A stretch of 32,821 bases of DNA, taken from contig JALEII010000076.1 in NCBI GenBank assembly GCA_022770345.1, positions 1 to 32,821 on the forward strand, written 5' to 3'. The notes under the pieces were generated by a model. The model was not told the DNA's origin. It made no database searches and worked only from the letters and a program-made list of their open reading frames with translations. Position numbers and translations under genes: made by a program. Below, one piece after another: positions 19,484-27,398 of this stretch. This DNA is from Clostridiales bacterium (GTDB lineage: Bacteria; Bacillota; Clostridia; Oscillospirales; Oscillospiraceae). How positions within the stretch are numbered: the stretch's first letter is position 1; each line of letters opens with the position of its first letter.

Positions 19484-19573
19484 TCCCGGCAGGGCCAGCG
19501 TCGATTTTTACTGCGCAAATATTCCAACTTAGCGCATCGGGGCATGCCCACGCCCCCACAAAGCCCTGCCGGG
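19484..19573. repeat. Ninety-base inverted-repeat unit
   Basis: CCCGGCAGGGC (19484-19494) and GCCCTGCCGGG (19563-19573) are perfect 11-base inverted arms bounding about 68 bases. The interior carries the GGCATGCC-centred repeat described separately. The arrangement resembles a small non-coding palindromic element or a very long terminator arm between convergent genes. No reading frame is evident. Confidence 0.55.
19531..19564 (-). repeat. Palindromic intergenic repeat, copy 1
   Basis: On the minus strand GCTTTGT, GGGGCG and GGCATGCCCCG occur in series. This matches the unit at 32754-32780 in 24 of 27 positions. It resembles REP-like repeats that I recall as common in intergenic DNA of gut Clostridia. 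It sits downstream of transcription units, not near promoters. Confidence 0.6.
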
Positions 19574-19582
19574 GGAACGCTT

Positions 19583-20905
19583 TTATTCTCCATTGAGTCT
19601 TGCGGTGGCCCGATCCAGACCGTTTTGCAGGGCGGCGTATTCAGCTTCCGTGACGGCGCTCAGAGCGCCTAGCTCATAGGCCGTCATGGCATTTTCCAGC
19701 CGTACCACCCGATGGTCCGCCCCAGACCCTACCGTGGCGATGGGGGTGGCCGTGTAGGATGTGATCTTCGTCTCCCCGGTGGTGTTGTCCCGGGTAATTT
19801 CCAGATCCAGCAGCACGGAATATTCCGTACCGGCCCGGTCTCCGGCGCTGAAAAAGTCCCCCAGGGAGTAGCACACCAGCTTGCCGGTGCCCTCGTTGAA
19901 CTCCACCTGCTGCACATAATGGGGATGGCTCCCCAGAATGGCATCCACGCCGTTGTCGAACATCAGGTCCCGGATGGTGGTCTGGGTAGAGGAGATGAGA
20001 TCGTTGTATTCGCTGCCCCAGTGGAGCAGGGCGATGGTCACGTCCGGCTGCTCGTTGGCCACGGCCTTCAGAATCTGCGTGATTCCGGCGGTGTTGACGG
20101 TCTGGTAGTCCTCGTCGTAGTCCGTGTAGAGAAGATTCACGCATTTGTCGCTGCCGTCGGGCAGGGTCATGTTGTCCATGCCCTTGGTAAAGGCCACCAG
20201 GGCTACCCGGATGCCGTTGACCTCCCGGATGATATAGCCCTTGCCCTTCCGGGCATCGGCGTTGGTGGCGTATGTCCCCACGCCGGTGAGACCTGCCCGC
20301 CGGACCGCCTGCAAGGAGGCGGACAGGCCGCTGATGCCTCCGGCGATGCTCTTGGAGTTGGCAAGCTGCAGCACGTCCACACCGGCATACTTCAGCGCTG
20401 TCAGCATGGTCTCCGGGGCGGAGACGCTGGCGGTACCGTAGGGCTGACCGGCCAGAATGCCCTCAAAGTTCAGGCAGGCCAGGTCCGCCGTGGCCAGAAT
20501 GGGCATTACGTCCTGAAAAGTCGTGGTATAATCGCCGCTGTCGCCCACGGCGTTCACCGTTTCGTCGCAGACCACCAGATCGCCGCCGGCGGCAATGTGA
20601 ATGACGGTGGTGGGCTTGTTGGGCAGAATACGTTGCGGTTGGTCCACCCGCACCGGGGCGGTGGTGGATTCCGTGGAAGCCTCCGTTGGGGCTTCCGCTG
20701 ATATATTCGCGGCAGGACCGCTTTCGCCATTCTCTGGCGCGGCACCGCCCTTCCGGGACACGGCAATGATGACGGCGGCGCTGGCCAGAAGCACCAGTGC
20801 CGCAGCCAGCAGCCGAAGGCGCAGCTTCCTGACCTCCGCCGCCCGCTGCCGTTGCAGCTGCTCCCGGCGGGCTCTGCGTTGGTTTGCATCTCGGTTTTCG
20901 GGCAT
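19583..20905 (-). CDS. CapA family (poly-gamma-glutamate capsule-type) metallophosphatase-fold protein
   Basis: A 440-residue protein with a basic N-terminal tail, one membrane anchor (residues about 33-50), an Ala/Thr/Glu-rich linker to about 98 and an external CapA (PGA_cap) domain. Family motifs seen are GGDL (107-110), LNFE (145-148), LLHWGSEY (293-300) and SHPHY (326-330). The motif normally reading NNHxxDxG is altered to NSKSIAGG at 183-190, so a usual metal-site or catalytic His and Asp appear to be missing. AAAGGAGG upstream fixes the start; an earlier ATG exists. No capB, capC or pgs genes are nearby, so a capsule role is not supported. It is monocistronic. Confidence 0.82.
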   Translation of the reverse strand: MPENRDANQRRARREQLQRQRAAEVRKLRLRLLAAALVLLASAAVIIAVSRKGGAAPENGESGPAANISAEAPTEASTESTTAPVRVDQPQRILPNKPTTVIHIAAGGDLVVCDETVNAVGDSGDYTTTFQDVMPILATADLACLNFEGILAGQPYGTASVSAPETMLTALKYAGVDVLQLANSKSIAGGISGLSASLQAVRRAGLTGVGTYATNADARKGKGYIIREVNGIRVALVAFTKGMDNMTLPDGSDKCVNLLYTDYDEDYQTVNTAGITQILKAVANEQPDVTIALLHWGSEYNDLISSTQTTIRDLMFDNGVDAILGSHPHYVQQVEFNEGTGKLVCYSLGDFFSAGDRAGTEYSVLLDLEITRDNTTGETKITSYTATPIATVGSGADHRVVRLENAMTAYELGALSAVTEAEYAALQNGLDRATARLNGE

Positions 20906-20947
20906 GAGCCCACCTCCTTTGATCTCGTCCTTGTTTGATAAGTCCCT

Positions 20948-20976
20948 ATTATACACGATTTTTTCCGGTTTCTCAA
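20948..20976 (-). promoter_or_regulatory. Promoter of the CapA-like gene
   Basis: On the minus strand TTGAGA (20971-20976), a 17-base spacer and TATAAT (20948-20953). It is about 43 bases upstream of the start codon and near-consensus. No operator-like repeat is obvious. Confidence 0.75.
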
Positions 20977-21007
20977 CCCTGAATTCCGACTTTGCTCCCG
21001 GTGGCGG

Positions 21008-21036
21008 TTGCTTTTTCCGGCGGATTATGGTAAAAT
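21008..21036 (+). promoter_or_regulatory. Promoter of the DUF2207-like gene
   Basis: TTGCTT (21008-21013), a 17-base spacer and TAAAAT (21031-21036), followed by AAAGGAGAC and the ATG at 21067. It is divergent from the CapA-like gene promoter with about 31 bases between the two -35 boxes. Confidence 0.65.
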
Positions 21037-21066
21037 AAGCGCAAATTTCGGAAAGGAGACGGACGG

Positions 21067-22818
21067 ATGCGAAAGCTGCCCCCCATTTTGCTGCTCGCCA
21101 TATTGGTGCTGGCTCTGGCTCTGCCGGTTCGGGCGGACTCTGCGGCCACGGGTCTGGACGTGACCGCTGCCGTCTCCACCGACGGAAGCGTCAGCGTTAC
21201 GGTGCTGTTGACGGCCCATTTGGACCTGCCGGACAGCGACCTGGCCTTCCCGGTACCCGCCGGGGCGAAAAACGTGACCCTGAACGGGAATAGCGTGAAA
21301 GCCAGCCACTCCGGGGATACCCAGCTGGTGAGTCTGGCGGGCCTCACCGGGGATTCCGGGGACTTTTCGGTTACCATCGGCTACACGCTTCCCTCTCAGG
21401 TGGCCTACCGGTCCGACGGCAAGGCCCAGCTGACACTGCCTTTGCTGTCCGGCTTTCATCTGCCCATTCAGAGCGGCACCTTCCGGGTGAGCTTGCCCTC
21501 GGCATTTACCGCCAAGCCGGTGTTTTCCAGCGGCTATTACCAGACGGGCATTGACGGAAGCCTGAAAATTTCCAGCGCCGTTGGCTCCGTCACGGCAACA
21601 ATCACCGCCACCCTGCGGGACCGGGAGACTCTGACCATGACCGTGGAGGCTCCCACGGAGTTGTATCCGGAGGTAGACCCCACGGCGGTCCATCCGGAGA
21701 AAATTTTCTCCCCCATGCTGCTCATTTGTGCCGGACTGGCGCTTCTCTATTACATTTTCTTTCTGCGCTTCCCGCTCCTGTTCCCGGAGACCACGGCGGA
21801 CCCGCCGGAGGGCATCACTGCCGGGGAGTTGCCCACGGCCCTGACCTGCCGGGGGGCAGACCTGACGCTGATGGTCCTGTCCTGGGCACAGCTGGGCTAT
21901 ATCCTCATTTATCTGGAGGAGGACGGGCGAGTGACCCTCCACAAGCGCATGGGCATGGGCAACGAGCGCAGCAGCTTCGAGCAGAAATGCTTCCGGCGGC
22001 TGTTCGCGGACCGCTCCATGGTCAACGCCACGGGGAAAAACTATGCCATGCTGGCGGACCAGGTGTCCCGGATGGGGCATTACCGGGGTTGGGTGGACCG
22101 GCGCTCCGGCCGAAAGGACGTGGTGCAGTTTCTGGGAAGGCTGATGGGCCTGACCGGGGGCGTGCTTATCGGCTGCGGCCTGGTGAAAAACGGAGTTCCC
22201 GCCATTCTGACGGGCATTTTGTTCGGAATCCTCGGAATGTGGTCCGCAGGAAAAATTCAGGTGGCGGGCATTCTGCTGCTGCGGCCCAACCGCCGGTTGG
22301 CGCTGGAAACCTTGGGCCATTGCGCCGTCTGGGTGCTGCTGGGGCTGCCATCCGGGCAACTGAGTACGGCGGTGCTGCTGGTCCTGGGCGAACTGCTGCT
22401 GGGGACCGGAGCGGCCTTCGGCGGTCGGCGGACAAAATCGGGCAAGCAGGCTGCCGCGCAGGCCCTGGGTCTGCGGAAATACCTGAAAACCATCAACCGT
22501 GGCGAATTGCAGCGGCTCAGCCGGCGGAACCCGAATTTCTTCTTTGACCTGTATCCCTACGCCATCGCCTTGGGCGTGGACCGGGCCTTTGCACGGCAGT
22601 TCGGGGCCATGCGTCTGCCGGGATGCCCTTACCTGACCACGGGTATGGACGGCCACATGACCGCCGGGGAGTGGGGCCGGTGGATCAGCGAGACGGCGGA
22701 GGACATGGACCGCCGGAAGAAGCGCCTGAAAAGCGGCCGCCTCCGTGCGGCGCTGAACGCCCTGACGGCCCCTGCAGAGCCAAGAAGAAAGCCCAAGGAC
22801 AGACGAAAAAGAAGATAA
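21067..22818 (+). CDS. DUF2207-like membrane protein with secreted N-terminal domain
   Basis: A 583-residue protein. A cleavable-type signal peptide ends near PVRADSA (about residue 25). An external domain rich in beta-strand-forming, Thr/Ser/Val residues spans about 26-210. A membrane helix follows at about 218-237 (MLLICAGLALLYYIFFL), then a cytoplasmic part, two or more further helices at about 360-465, and a C-terminal region. The C-terminal PYAIALGVDRAFARQFG resembles the end of DUF2207 proteins. The tail, from about 550, is very basic. Function is unknown. AAAGGAGAC lies seven bases before the ATG. It is the only gene in its unit. Confidence 0.7.
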   Translation: MRKLPPILLLAILVLALALPVRADSAATGLDVTAAVSTDGSVSVTVLLTAHLDLPDSDLAFPVPAGAKNVTLNGNSVKASHSGDTQLVSLAGLTGDSGDFSVTIGYTLPSQVAYRSDGKAQLTLPLLSGFHLPIQSGTFRVSLPSAFTAKPVFSSGYYQTGIDGSLKISSAVGSVTATITATLRDRETLTMTVEAPTELYPEVDPTAVHPEKIFSPMLLICAGLALLYYIFFLRFPLLFPETTADPPEGITAGELPTALTCRGADLTLMVLSWAQLGYILIYLEEDGRVTLHKRMGMGNERSSFEQKCFRRLFADRSMVNATGKNYAMLADQVSRMGHYRGWVDRRSGRKDVVQFLGRLMGLTGGVLIGCGLVKNGVPAILTGILFGILGMWSAGKIQVAGILLLRPNRRLALETLGHCAVWVLLGLPSGQLSTAVLLVLGELLLGTGAAFGGRRTKSGKQAAAQALGLRKYLKTINRGELQRLSRRNPNFFFDLYPYAIALGVDRAFARQFGAMRLPGCPYLTTGMDGHMTAGEWGRWISETAEDMDRRKKRLKSGRLRAALNALTAPAEPRRKPKDRRKRR

Positions 22819-22838
22819 ATAAGCATGCAGCAAAGAAG

Positions 22839-22867
22839 CCGCCCCGGGGGAAATTTCCCTGGGGCGG
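22839..22867. repeat. Near-perfect GC-rich palindrome
   Basis: CCGCCCC and GGGGCGG arms flank GGGAAATTTCCC. It lies just after the DUF2207-like gene and lacks a T-run, so it may be a first-stage terminator, a 3'-end protector or a dispersed palindrome. Confidence 0.55.
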
Positions 22868-22876
22868 TCAGTCTTT

Positions 22877-22892
22877 CGGCGAGGCGCAAAAT
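22877..22892 (+). repeat. Short intergenic repeat shared with the window end
   Basis: CGGCGAGGCGCAAAAT matches 32806-32821 in 15 of 16 bases. Both copies lie downstream of transcription units. Confidence 0.45.
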
Positions 22893-22911
22893 AGCCTTCC
22901 CCCAAATGCAC

Positions 22912-22956
22912 AACCCTCCCCAACGCTTCTGCGCCGGGGAGGGTTTCTTCGTTTTT
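22912..22956. terminator. Terminator between DUF2207-like gene and GntR gene
   Basis: AACCCTCCCC (22912-22921) pairs with GGGGAGGGTT (22936-22945), followed by TCTTCGTTTTTCTC. It ends the plus-strand unit and may also act on the convergent regulator gene, whose stop is at 22962. Confidence 0.75.
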
Positions 22957-22961
22957 CTCGT

Positions 22962-23678
22962 TTACAGCCGGAATTTCAGGATAAATTCGTTCCGGGAGGC
23001 GGGGTAGAGGCTCACGCAGTATTCAAACAGGTCGTTGTCGGAATCGTAGGTGGTGGAGATCATGCTCAGAGCCAGGGACTGATTCTCCACGCCCATGAGC
23101 CGGGAGGACCGGGAGTCCAGCGTTACGGCGCCGATGTGTTTTTCCACATATTTCCGGTACAATCCGTTCTCGGCCATGGCCTTATGGACGGAAACGTTGG
23201 AAAAATCATAATTCTGCAGGAAGGAATACTTCATGGTGAAGTAGGAGGTGTTCAGCACGATGGGGCCGTCGTCGAAGCTGTCCTTGCAGTAGCGCAGGCG
23301 GCTCAGCTTCAGAACGTTGCTGCCCTCCGGCAGCTGCAGTGCCCGGCAGACCGCATCCTCGCCCCGCATGACCCGGAATTCGATGATCTCGTTGGAAATT
23401 TCTTTGCCGTGGCGGTGCATTTCCTCGGCAAAGCTCTCAATGAAGATGGTGGTGTCCTCCAGCCGCATGGGATTGGTGACAAAGGTGCCCTTGCCCTTCA
23501 CCCGTTTCAGGTAGCCGTCGTTGACCAGGGACATCATGGCGGTGCGAACGGAGGAACGGCTGATGCCAAACTGCTCACACAGCTCCAGCTCCGTGGGGAG
23601 CATATGGCCTACAGGCCACTCGCCGCTCTGGATCTTTGTCATGATATATTCGGAAATCTGGGCGTGTAAAGGCTTCAT
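22962..23678 (-). CDS. GntR family regulator with UTRA ligand domain
   Basis: A 238-residue DNA-binding protein. The N-terminal winged helix-turn-helix (about 1-72) contains LHAQISEYI, GHMLPTELELCEQFGISRSSVRTA and the wing GKGTFV. Residues about 90-235 form the UTRA effector domain of the HutC subgroup, which usually binds a sugar, sugar phosphate or amino acid. It is transcribed away from the sugar-importer operon, so it probably controls that operon and itself, and responds to the imported compound or a product. Length is standard. The ribosome binding site before the ATG is weak. Confidence 0.9.
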   Translation of the reverse strand: MKPLHAQISEYIMTKIQSGEWPVGHMLPTELELCEQFGISRSSVRTAMMSLVNDGYLKRVKGKGTFVTNPMRLEDTTIFIESFAEEMHRHGKEISNEIIEFRVMRGEDAVCRALQLPEGSNVLKLSRLRYCKDSFDDGPIVLNTSYFTMKYSFLQNYDFSNVSVHKAMAENGLYRKYVEKHIGAVTLDSRSSRLMGVENQSLALSMISTTYDSDNDLFEYCVSLYPASRNEFILKFRL

Positions 23679-23717
23679 TGCGTTCTGCTCACTCTTTCTG
23701 GTGTCATTCTTACATCC

Positions 23718-23745
23718 ATTATAGCGGAAATTCCCGGAATGTCAA
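23718..23745 (-). promoter_or_regulatory. Promoter of the GntR gene
   Basis: On the minus strand TTGACA (23740-23745), a 16-base spacer and TATAAT (23718-23723). The -10 is preceded by CCGC and followed by GGA, as in the divergent sugar-operon promoter. A GGAAATTCC palindrome lies in the spacer. Confidence 0.75.
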
Positions 23746-23881
23746 ATCCATATCAAGAGAAATCGGAACTTTTTTCAAATTATTTTCCGTTCTGGATTTC
23801 GTTTCGTCGAGATGACCAAGAAAGACCTGACATATTTGTGCAACTGGATGAAATGTGCGGACGTGAGAAGATTTTACACGG

Positions 23882-23897
23882 AAATGTATTGACATTT
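23882..23897. promoter_or_regulatory. Candidate operator over the -35 box
   Basis: AAATGT and ACATTT form perfect six-base inverted arms with four bases between them, covering TTGACA of the sugar-operon promoter. Position and symmetry suit a dimeric GntR repressor. No binding evidence is available from the sequence. Confidence 0.45.
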
Positions 23898-23917
23898 ATT
23901 GGGCGGGCCGCTATAAT
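23889..23917 (+). promoter_or_regulatory. Consensus promoter of the sugar-import operon
   Basis: TTGACA (23889-23894), exactly 17 bases, TATAAT (23912-23917): a perfect sigma-A consensus. Such strength normally goes with repression, fitting the divergent GntR gene. The transcript should start near 23924. Confidence 0.85.
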
Positions 23918-24039
23918 TGGAGATACAGATGGCGCTGTGTTGGGTCATTATCACCAATTGAGAGCTGCCGGGGGGTTCGATTTCCGACAATCTTCAGCGG
24001 TTCCATTTTACAATGACATGACATGGACTTGAAAAACGG

Positions 24040-24071
24040 GCATATGAGCATCTGACGCTCCGGAAATATGC
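24040..24071 (+). other. Leader hairpin before the binding-protein gene
   Basis: GCATAT-GAGC pairs with GCTC and ATATGC around a seven-base loop, ending about 31 bases before the start codon. It may stabilise the message or adjust translation. No known riboswitch is recognised. Confidence 0.4.
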
Positions 24072-24102
24072 TAAATCAAAACATGAAAAGGAAGAATGGA
24101 TC

Positions 24103-25524
24103 ATGAAGAAACGCATCCTCGCTGCTCTGTTGGCGGTTGCCATGCTGGCTTGCTCTCTGGCTGCCTGCTCCACCTCCGACACCCCCAGCACCACCGCTCC
24201 CTCCACTACCGGCGGCAGCACTGCCGACACCACCAAGGCCACCGAGCCCGCTTCTGCGGAGAAGCCCAAGGAGACCATCACCCTGAAGCTGTGGGGCGGC
24301 GTGCAGCCCGAGTATGGCTATCAGGAACTGTGCGATAACTTCAACAAGGAATACGCCGATAAGGGCATCCAGGTGGAGTACACCCGCTATGTGAACGACG
24401 ACAACGGCAACCTGCAGCTGGATACCTACCTGATGGGCGGCGACCAGATCGACATTTACATGGGTTACGGCGGAAAGACCCGCCTGATCAACCGGCAGGA
24501 AGCCGGCATGGCTTACGACATGACCGACTACCTGACCGCTCACGGCTTCGACCCGGTGGAAGAGCTGGGCGCTGCCAACGTGATCCCCTACCAGATCGAC
24601 GGCAAGTATTACGCCTTGCCCACCAAGTACGAGAACGCGAACTGGTGGCTGTGCAATGCGACCATGTTCAAGGAAGCCGGCATCGAGCTGCCCCTCCACG
24701 GCTGGACCTACGCCGAATTTGAGGAAGCCTGCAAGAAGCTGACCCACGGCGAAGGCCAGGACAAGGTTTACGGTATGTACTGGAACCTGGTGAAGGACTT
24801 CAACGGCGCTACCAACTTTATGCCCCAGATGATCACCGAGTACGGAATGTACACCGACGAGACCATGACTGCCACCAACCTGAACAACGATATTTACAAA
24901 AAAGGTCTGCAGATGATGGTGGACTCCTTCAACGAAGGCTGGGGCACCAGCTATGAGCAGGTGGTTGCCGACGGTCTGACCTTCGACAACACCTTCCTGG
25001 AAGGCAAGGCTGCTATCTCCACTACCATTTCCAACCTGCGTCTGGTGAAGGACACCGCCACTTATCCCCGTGACTTCGAGACTGCCATCATCCCCGCTCC
25101 CGTGCCTGACGAGAGCTACATGGACAACTGGGACTTCTCTACCGTCACCGGTGCCGGCGACTTGATCTGCGTGAACCCCAAGTCTGCGCATGTGGAAGAG
25201 GCCATGGAGTTCGTCCTGTGGTACATTCAGGGCGGCATGGCTCCTCTGGCCAAGGGCGGCCGTATCCCCCTGTGGAAGGGCTTTGATCCGGACCTGGTCC
25301 TGAACAGCCTCTGCGAGGAGAAAGGCGTCATCAACGAGGAGTCCGTCCGTACCTACATGAGCATCGGCCGTGACCAGGGCCTGAAGTCCTACACCACCTC
25401 CGCCGATTCCAAGATCAAGGCCATCCGCAAGGAAGAGATGGAAGCCGCTTTCTACGGCAAGAAGACGGTCGACCAGGCCTGCGAGGACGCAAAGACCCGT
25501 GCCGATGAGCTGCTGAAGAAGTAA
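24103..25524 (+). CDS. Sugar ABC transporter substrate-binding lipoprotein (family 1)
   Basis: Extracellular binding protein of a carbohydrate importer. A signal peptide ends in lipobox SLAAC with Cys22 lipidated. A Ser/Thr linker to about residue 50 resembles that of the OppA-like protein. The mature part starts ITLKLWGG, then shows two-lobe SBP family 1 features such as FNKEY, GGDQIDIYMGYGG and LVKDTATYPRDFETA. Length, 473 residues, is slightly above usual. AAGGAAG precedes the ATG. First gene of a six-promoter-distal-element operon is not implied; it simply leads binding protein, two permeases, YesL-like and oxidoreductase genes. The substrate cannot be named: related proteins bind oligosaccharides, glycerol-3-phosphate or glycosides. 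Confidence 0.9.
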   Translation: MKKRILAALLAVAMLACSLAACSTSDTPSTTAPSTTGGSTADTTKATEPASAEKPKETITLKLWGGVQPEYGYQELCDNFNKEYADKGIQVEYTRYVNDDNGNLQLDTYLMGGDQIDIYMGYGGKTRLINRQEAGMAYDMTDYLTAHGFDPVEELGAANVIPYQIDGKYYALPTKYENANWWLCNATMFKEAGIELPLHGWTYAEFEEACKKLTHGEGQDKVYGMYWNLVKDFNGATNFMPQMITEYGMYTDETMTATNLNNDIYKKGLQMMVDSFNEGWGTSYEQVVADGLTFDNTFLEGKAAISTTISNLRLVKDTATYPRDFETAIIPAPVPDESYMDNWDFSTVTGAGDLICVNPKSAHVEEAMEFVLWYIQGGMAPLAKGGRIPLWKGFDPDLVLNSLCEEKGVINEESVRTYMSIGRDQGLKSYTTSADSKIKAIRKEEMEAAFYGKKTVDQACEDAKTRADELLKK

Positions 25525-25543
25525 ACACACCATTTTCACACGC

Positions 25544-25580
25544 AAAAGCGGGGGGAGCAAGCATTCCCCCGCTTTTCTTT
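25544..25580 (+). terminator. Attenuating terminator between binding-protein and permease genes
   Basis: AAAAGCGGGGG (25544-25554) pairs perfectly with CCCCCGCTTTT (25566-25576), followed by CTTT. The permease ribosome binding site begins only a few bases later and no new promoter is seen, so this is probably partial read-through giving excess binding protein. Confidence 0.8.
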
Positions 25581-25593
25581 GAAGGAGGTACCC

Positions 25594-26487
25594 ATGCAAG
25601 GAAAAAGAAAGAAGGAGCTGAAGCAGTCCCTGACGGCTGCCAGCTTTCTGGCACCCAGTCTACTGGGCCTGATTTTGTTCTCTGCCGTCCCGGTGGTATT
25701 TTCCATGTTCATCAGCCTGACGGACTGGAACTACGTCAACGGCATCGGCAACTGGAACTTCGTTTGGTTTGAAAACTTCAAGAAGCTGTGGAGCGACGAG
25801 TGGTTTCGTGCCTCCCTGTGCAACACCTTCGTTTACACCGTGGTCACCGTGCCCATCGGCCTGTTCCTGGCCGTGGTCATCGCTGCGCTCATCGACCAGT
25901 TCTGTGCCAAGAAGCTGGCCGGTATGCTGCGTGTGACCATGTATATGCCGAAAATTTGCAATATTGTGGCTTCCGCTGCCGTGTGGACTATGCTATACTC
26001 TACATATGGTCCCTTCACCCAGCTGATGAAGGCTCTGGGCTGGACGGATCCCCCCCGGTTCCTGGCCAGCTACACCTGGGCGCTGCCCGCCGTTATGCTC
26101 ATGTCCATCTGGCAGGGCCTGGGCTACCATGTGTTCCTGTACTCTGCTTCCCTGACCAGCCTGCCCAAGGACATCTATGAGGCGGCCGATCTGGACGGCG
26201 TCAACGGCATCCAGCGCTTCTTCTACATCACGCTGCCCCAGCTGAAGCCCACCACCTTCTTCCTGACGGTAACCGGCATCATCTCCTCCTTCAAGGTCTT
26301 TGGCCAGATCAACGTCATGACCCACGGCGGCCCCGGCAGCAGCACCTACACCCTGGTGTACTACATTTACAAGTCCGCATTTACGTATTATGAGATGGGC
26401 TACGCCAGTGCCGTTGCCATGGTGCTGTTCGCGATCCTGCTGTGCGTGACGCTGTATCAGTGGCATCACAACAAAAATAACGACTAA
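25594..26487 (+). CDS. Sugar ABC transporter permease, MalF/UgpA type
   Basis: One of two membrane channel subunits. Six membrane segments are apparent, the first at about residues 17-38. The cytoplasmic coupling loop reads EAADLDGVNGIQRFFYITLP, the usual EAA motif that docks with the ATPase. Length, 297 residues, is standard. The start is at 25594 because AAGGAGGT lies at 25583-25590; an ATG 15 bases earlier would put that site inside the gene. The next permease follows 14 bases downstream. Confidence 0.9.
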   Translation: MQGKRKKELKQSLTAASFLAPSLLGLILFSAVPVVFSMFISLTDWNYVNGIGNWNFVWFENFKKLWSDEWFRASLCNTFVYTVVTVPIGLFLAVVIAALIDQFCAKKLAGMLRVTMYMPKICNIVASAAVWTMLYSTYGPFTQLMKALGWTDPPRFLASYTWALPAVMLMSIWQGLGYHVFLYSASLTSLPKDIYEAADLDGVNGIQRFFYITLPQLKPTTFFLTVTGIISSFKVFGQINVMTHGGPGSSTYTLVYYIYKSAFTYYEMGYASAVAMVLFAILLCVTLYQWHHNKNND

Positions 26488-26501
26488 GGGAGGAAATGCA
26501 G

Positions 26502-27380
26502 ATGACGACCACTACAAAACCCAAGAACGCTCTGCATATCCGCCGGGATACGCCGGTGAAGGTGCTTTTCACCATCCTGCTGTGCGCCTTTGCCATCATC
26601 ATGATCGTCCCCTTTATCTGGATGATCTCCTCCTCCTTCAAGCAGCAGCGGGACGTTATGTCCATTCCCATTCAGTGGATTCCCAAGAATCCCACCTGGG
26701 ATAACTTCCGGAAGGTCCTGCACATCAACTCCAACGGTAAGGACTACCACTTCATGCTGGCCTACTGGAACTCCATCAAGGTCTCCGTGCTGTCCACCAC
26801 CGTCAGCATCTGTTCTGCCATGATGGCCGGCTACGCCTTCGCAAAGCTGCGCTTCAGGGGGTCCAATGTGCTCTTCATCCTCTACCTGACCCAGATGATG
26901 ATCCCCTCTCAGCTGACCCTGATCCCCCGGTTTGTGGCGTTCTCGTCCCTGAACCTGACCAACACCCACTTCTCCATCATCGCTCCCAAGCTCATCAGTG
27001 TCAGCGCTACCTTTATGATGCGCCAGGCCTTCATGGGCGTGCCCAATGAGCTGCGGGAAAGCGCCCTGATTGACGGCGCCAGCGAATGGCGGACCTTCTT
27101 CAACATCAATGTGCCTCAGATCACCCCGACCATCGGCGCTTTGGTCACCACCCAGTTTCTGGATAGCTGGAACAGCTACCTGGATCCCCTGGTGTTCCTG
27201 CCGGATTGGCGTCTGCAGACCCTGCCCATCGCCCTGAACCAGTTCGTGGGTGAGGAAGGCACGGCCTACAACCTGGTCTCCGCAGCCTGCTGCCTGACGG
27301 TCATCCCGGTGTTCATCGTGTTCCTGTGCGGCCAGAAGTTCTTTGTCAAGGGTCTGACCGTGGGCGCCGTGAAGGGCTAA
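26502..27380 (+). CDS. Sugar ABC transporter permease, MalG/UgpE type
   Basis: Partner channel subunit. The first helix, with FAIIMIVPFIWMISSSFK, is typical of the MalG group. The coupling loop is ESALIDGASEWRTFFNINVP, followed by PTIGALVTTQFLDSWNSYLDPL. Length is 292 residues. The ATG at 26502 is preferred to one six bases earlier because GGGAGG (26488-26493) is eight bases from it. No ATPase gene follows, so a shared MsmX-like ATPase encoded elsewhere is presumed. Confidence 0.9.
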   Translation: MTTTTKPKNALHIRRDTPVKVLFTILLCAFAIIMIVPFIWMISSSFKQQRDVMSIPIQWIPKNPTWDNFRKVLHINSNGKDYHFMLAYWNSIKVSVLSTTVSICSAMMAGYAFAKLRFRGSNVLFILYLTQMMIPSQLTLIPRFVAFSSLNLTNTHFSIIAPKLISVSATFMMRQAFMGVPNELRESALIDGASEWRTFFNINVPQITPTIGALVTTQFLDSWNSYLDPLVFLPDWRLQTLPIALNQFVGEEGTAYNLVSAACCLTVIPVFIVFLCGQKFFVKGLTVGAVKG

Positions 27381-27398
27381 AAAAGAGGTGTTTTTCCC

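Larger units (their letters stand above)
23746..24102. other. Control region of the sugar operon
   Basis: No convincing gene lies here. It holds the operon promoter, two small inverted repeats near it (AAATGT/ACATTT at 23882-23897 and ACAG/CTGT at 23925-23938), and a leader of about 180 bases. In the leader, AATTGG (23916-23921) can pair with CCAATT further on, and a second hairpin lies at 24040-24071. A 97-codon open frame at 23739-24032 starts inside the GntR promoter, has no ribosome binding site and looks random. Confidence 0.6.

Noticed and set aside
21025-22923. Long antisense frame over the DUF2207-like gene
   Set aside because: The plus-strand gene has a signal peptide, membrane helices, a promoter and a ribosome binding site; the antisense frame has none and reads as Gln/His/Gly-rich sequence.
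23739-24032. A 97-codon frame in the sugar-operon control region
   Set aside because: It starts inside the GntR promoter, has no ribosome binding site and crosses the operon promoter.
23889-24102. Riboswitch in the sugar-operon leader
   Set aside because: The leader has two simple hairpins but no arrangement that I recognise as a known riboswitch class and no terminator before the gene.
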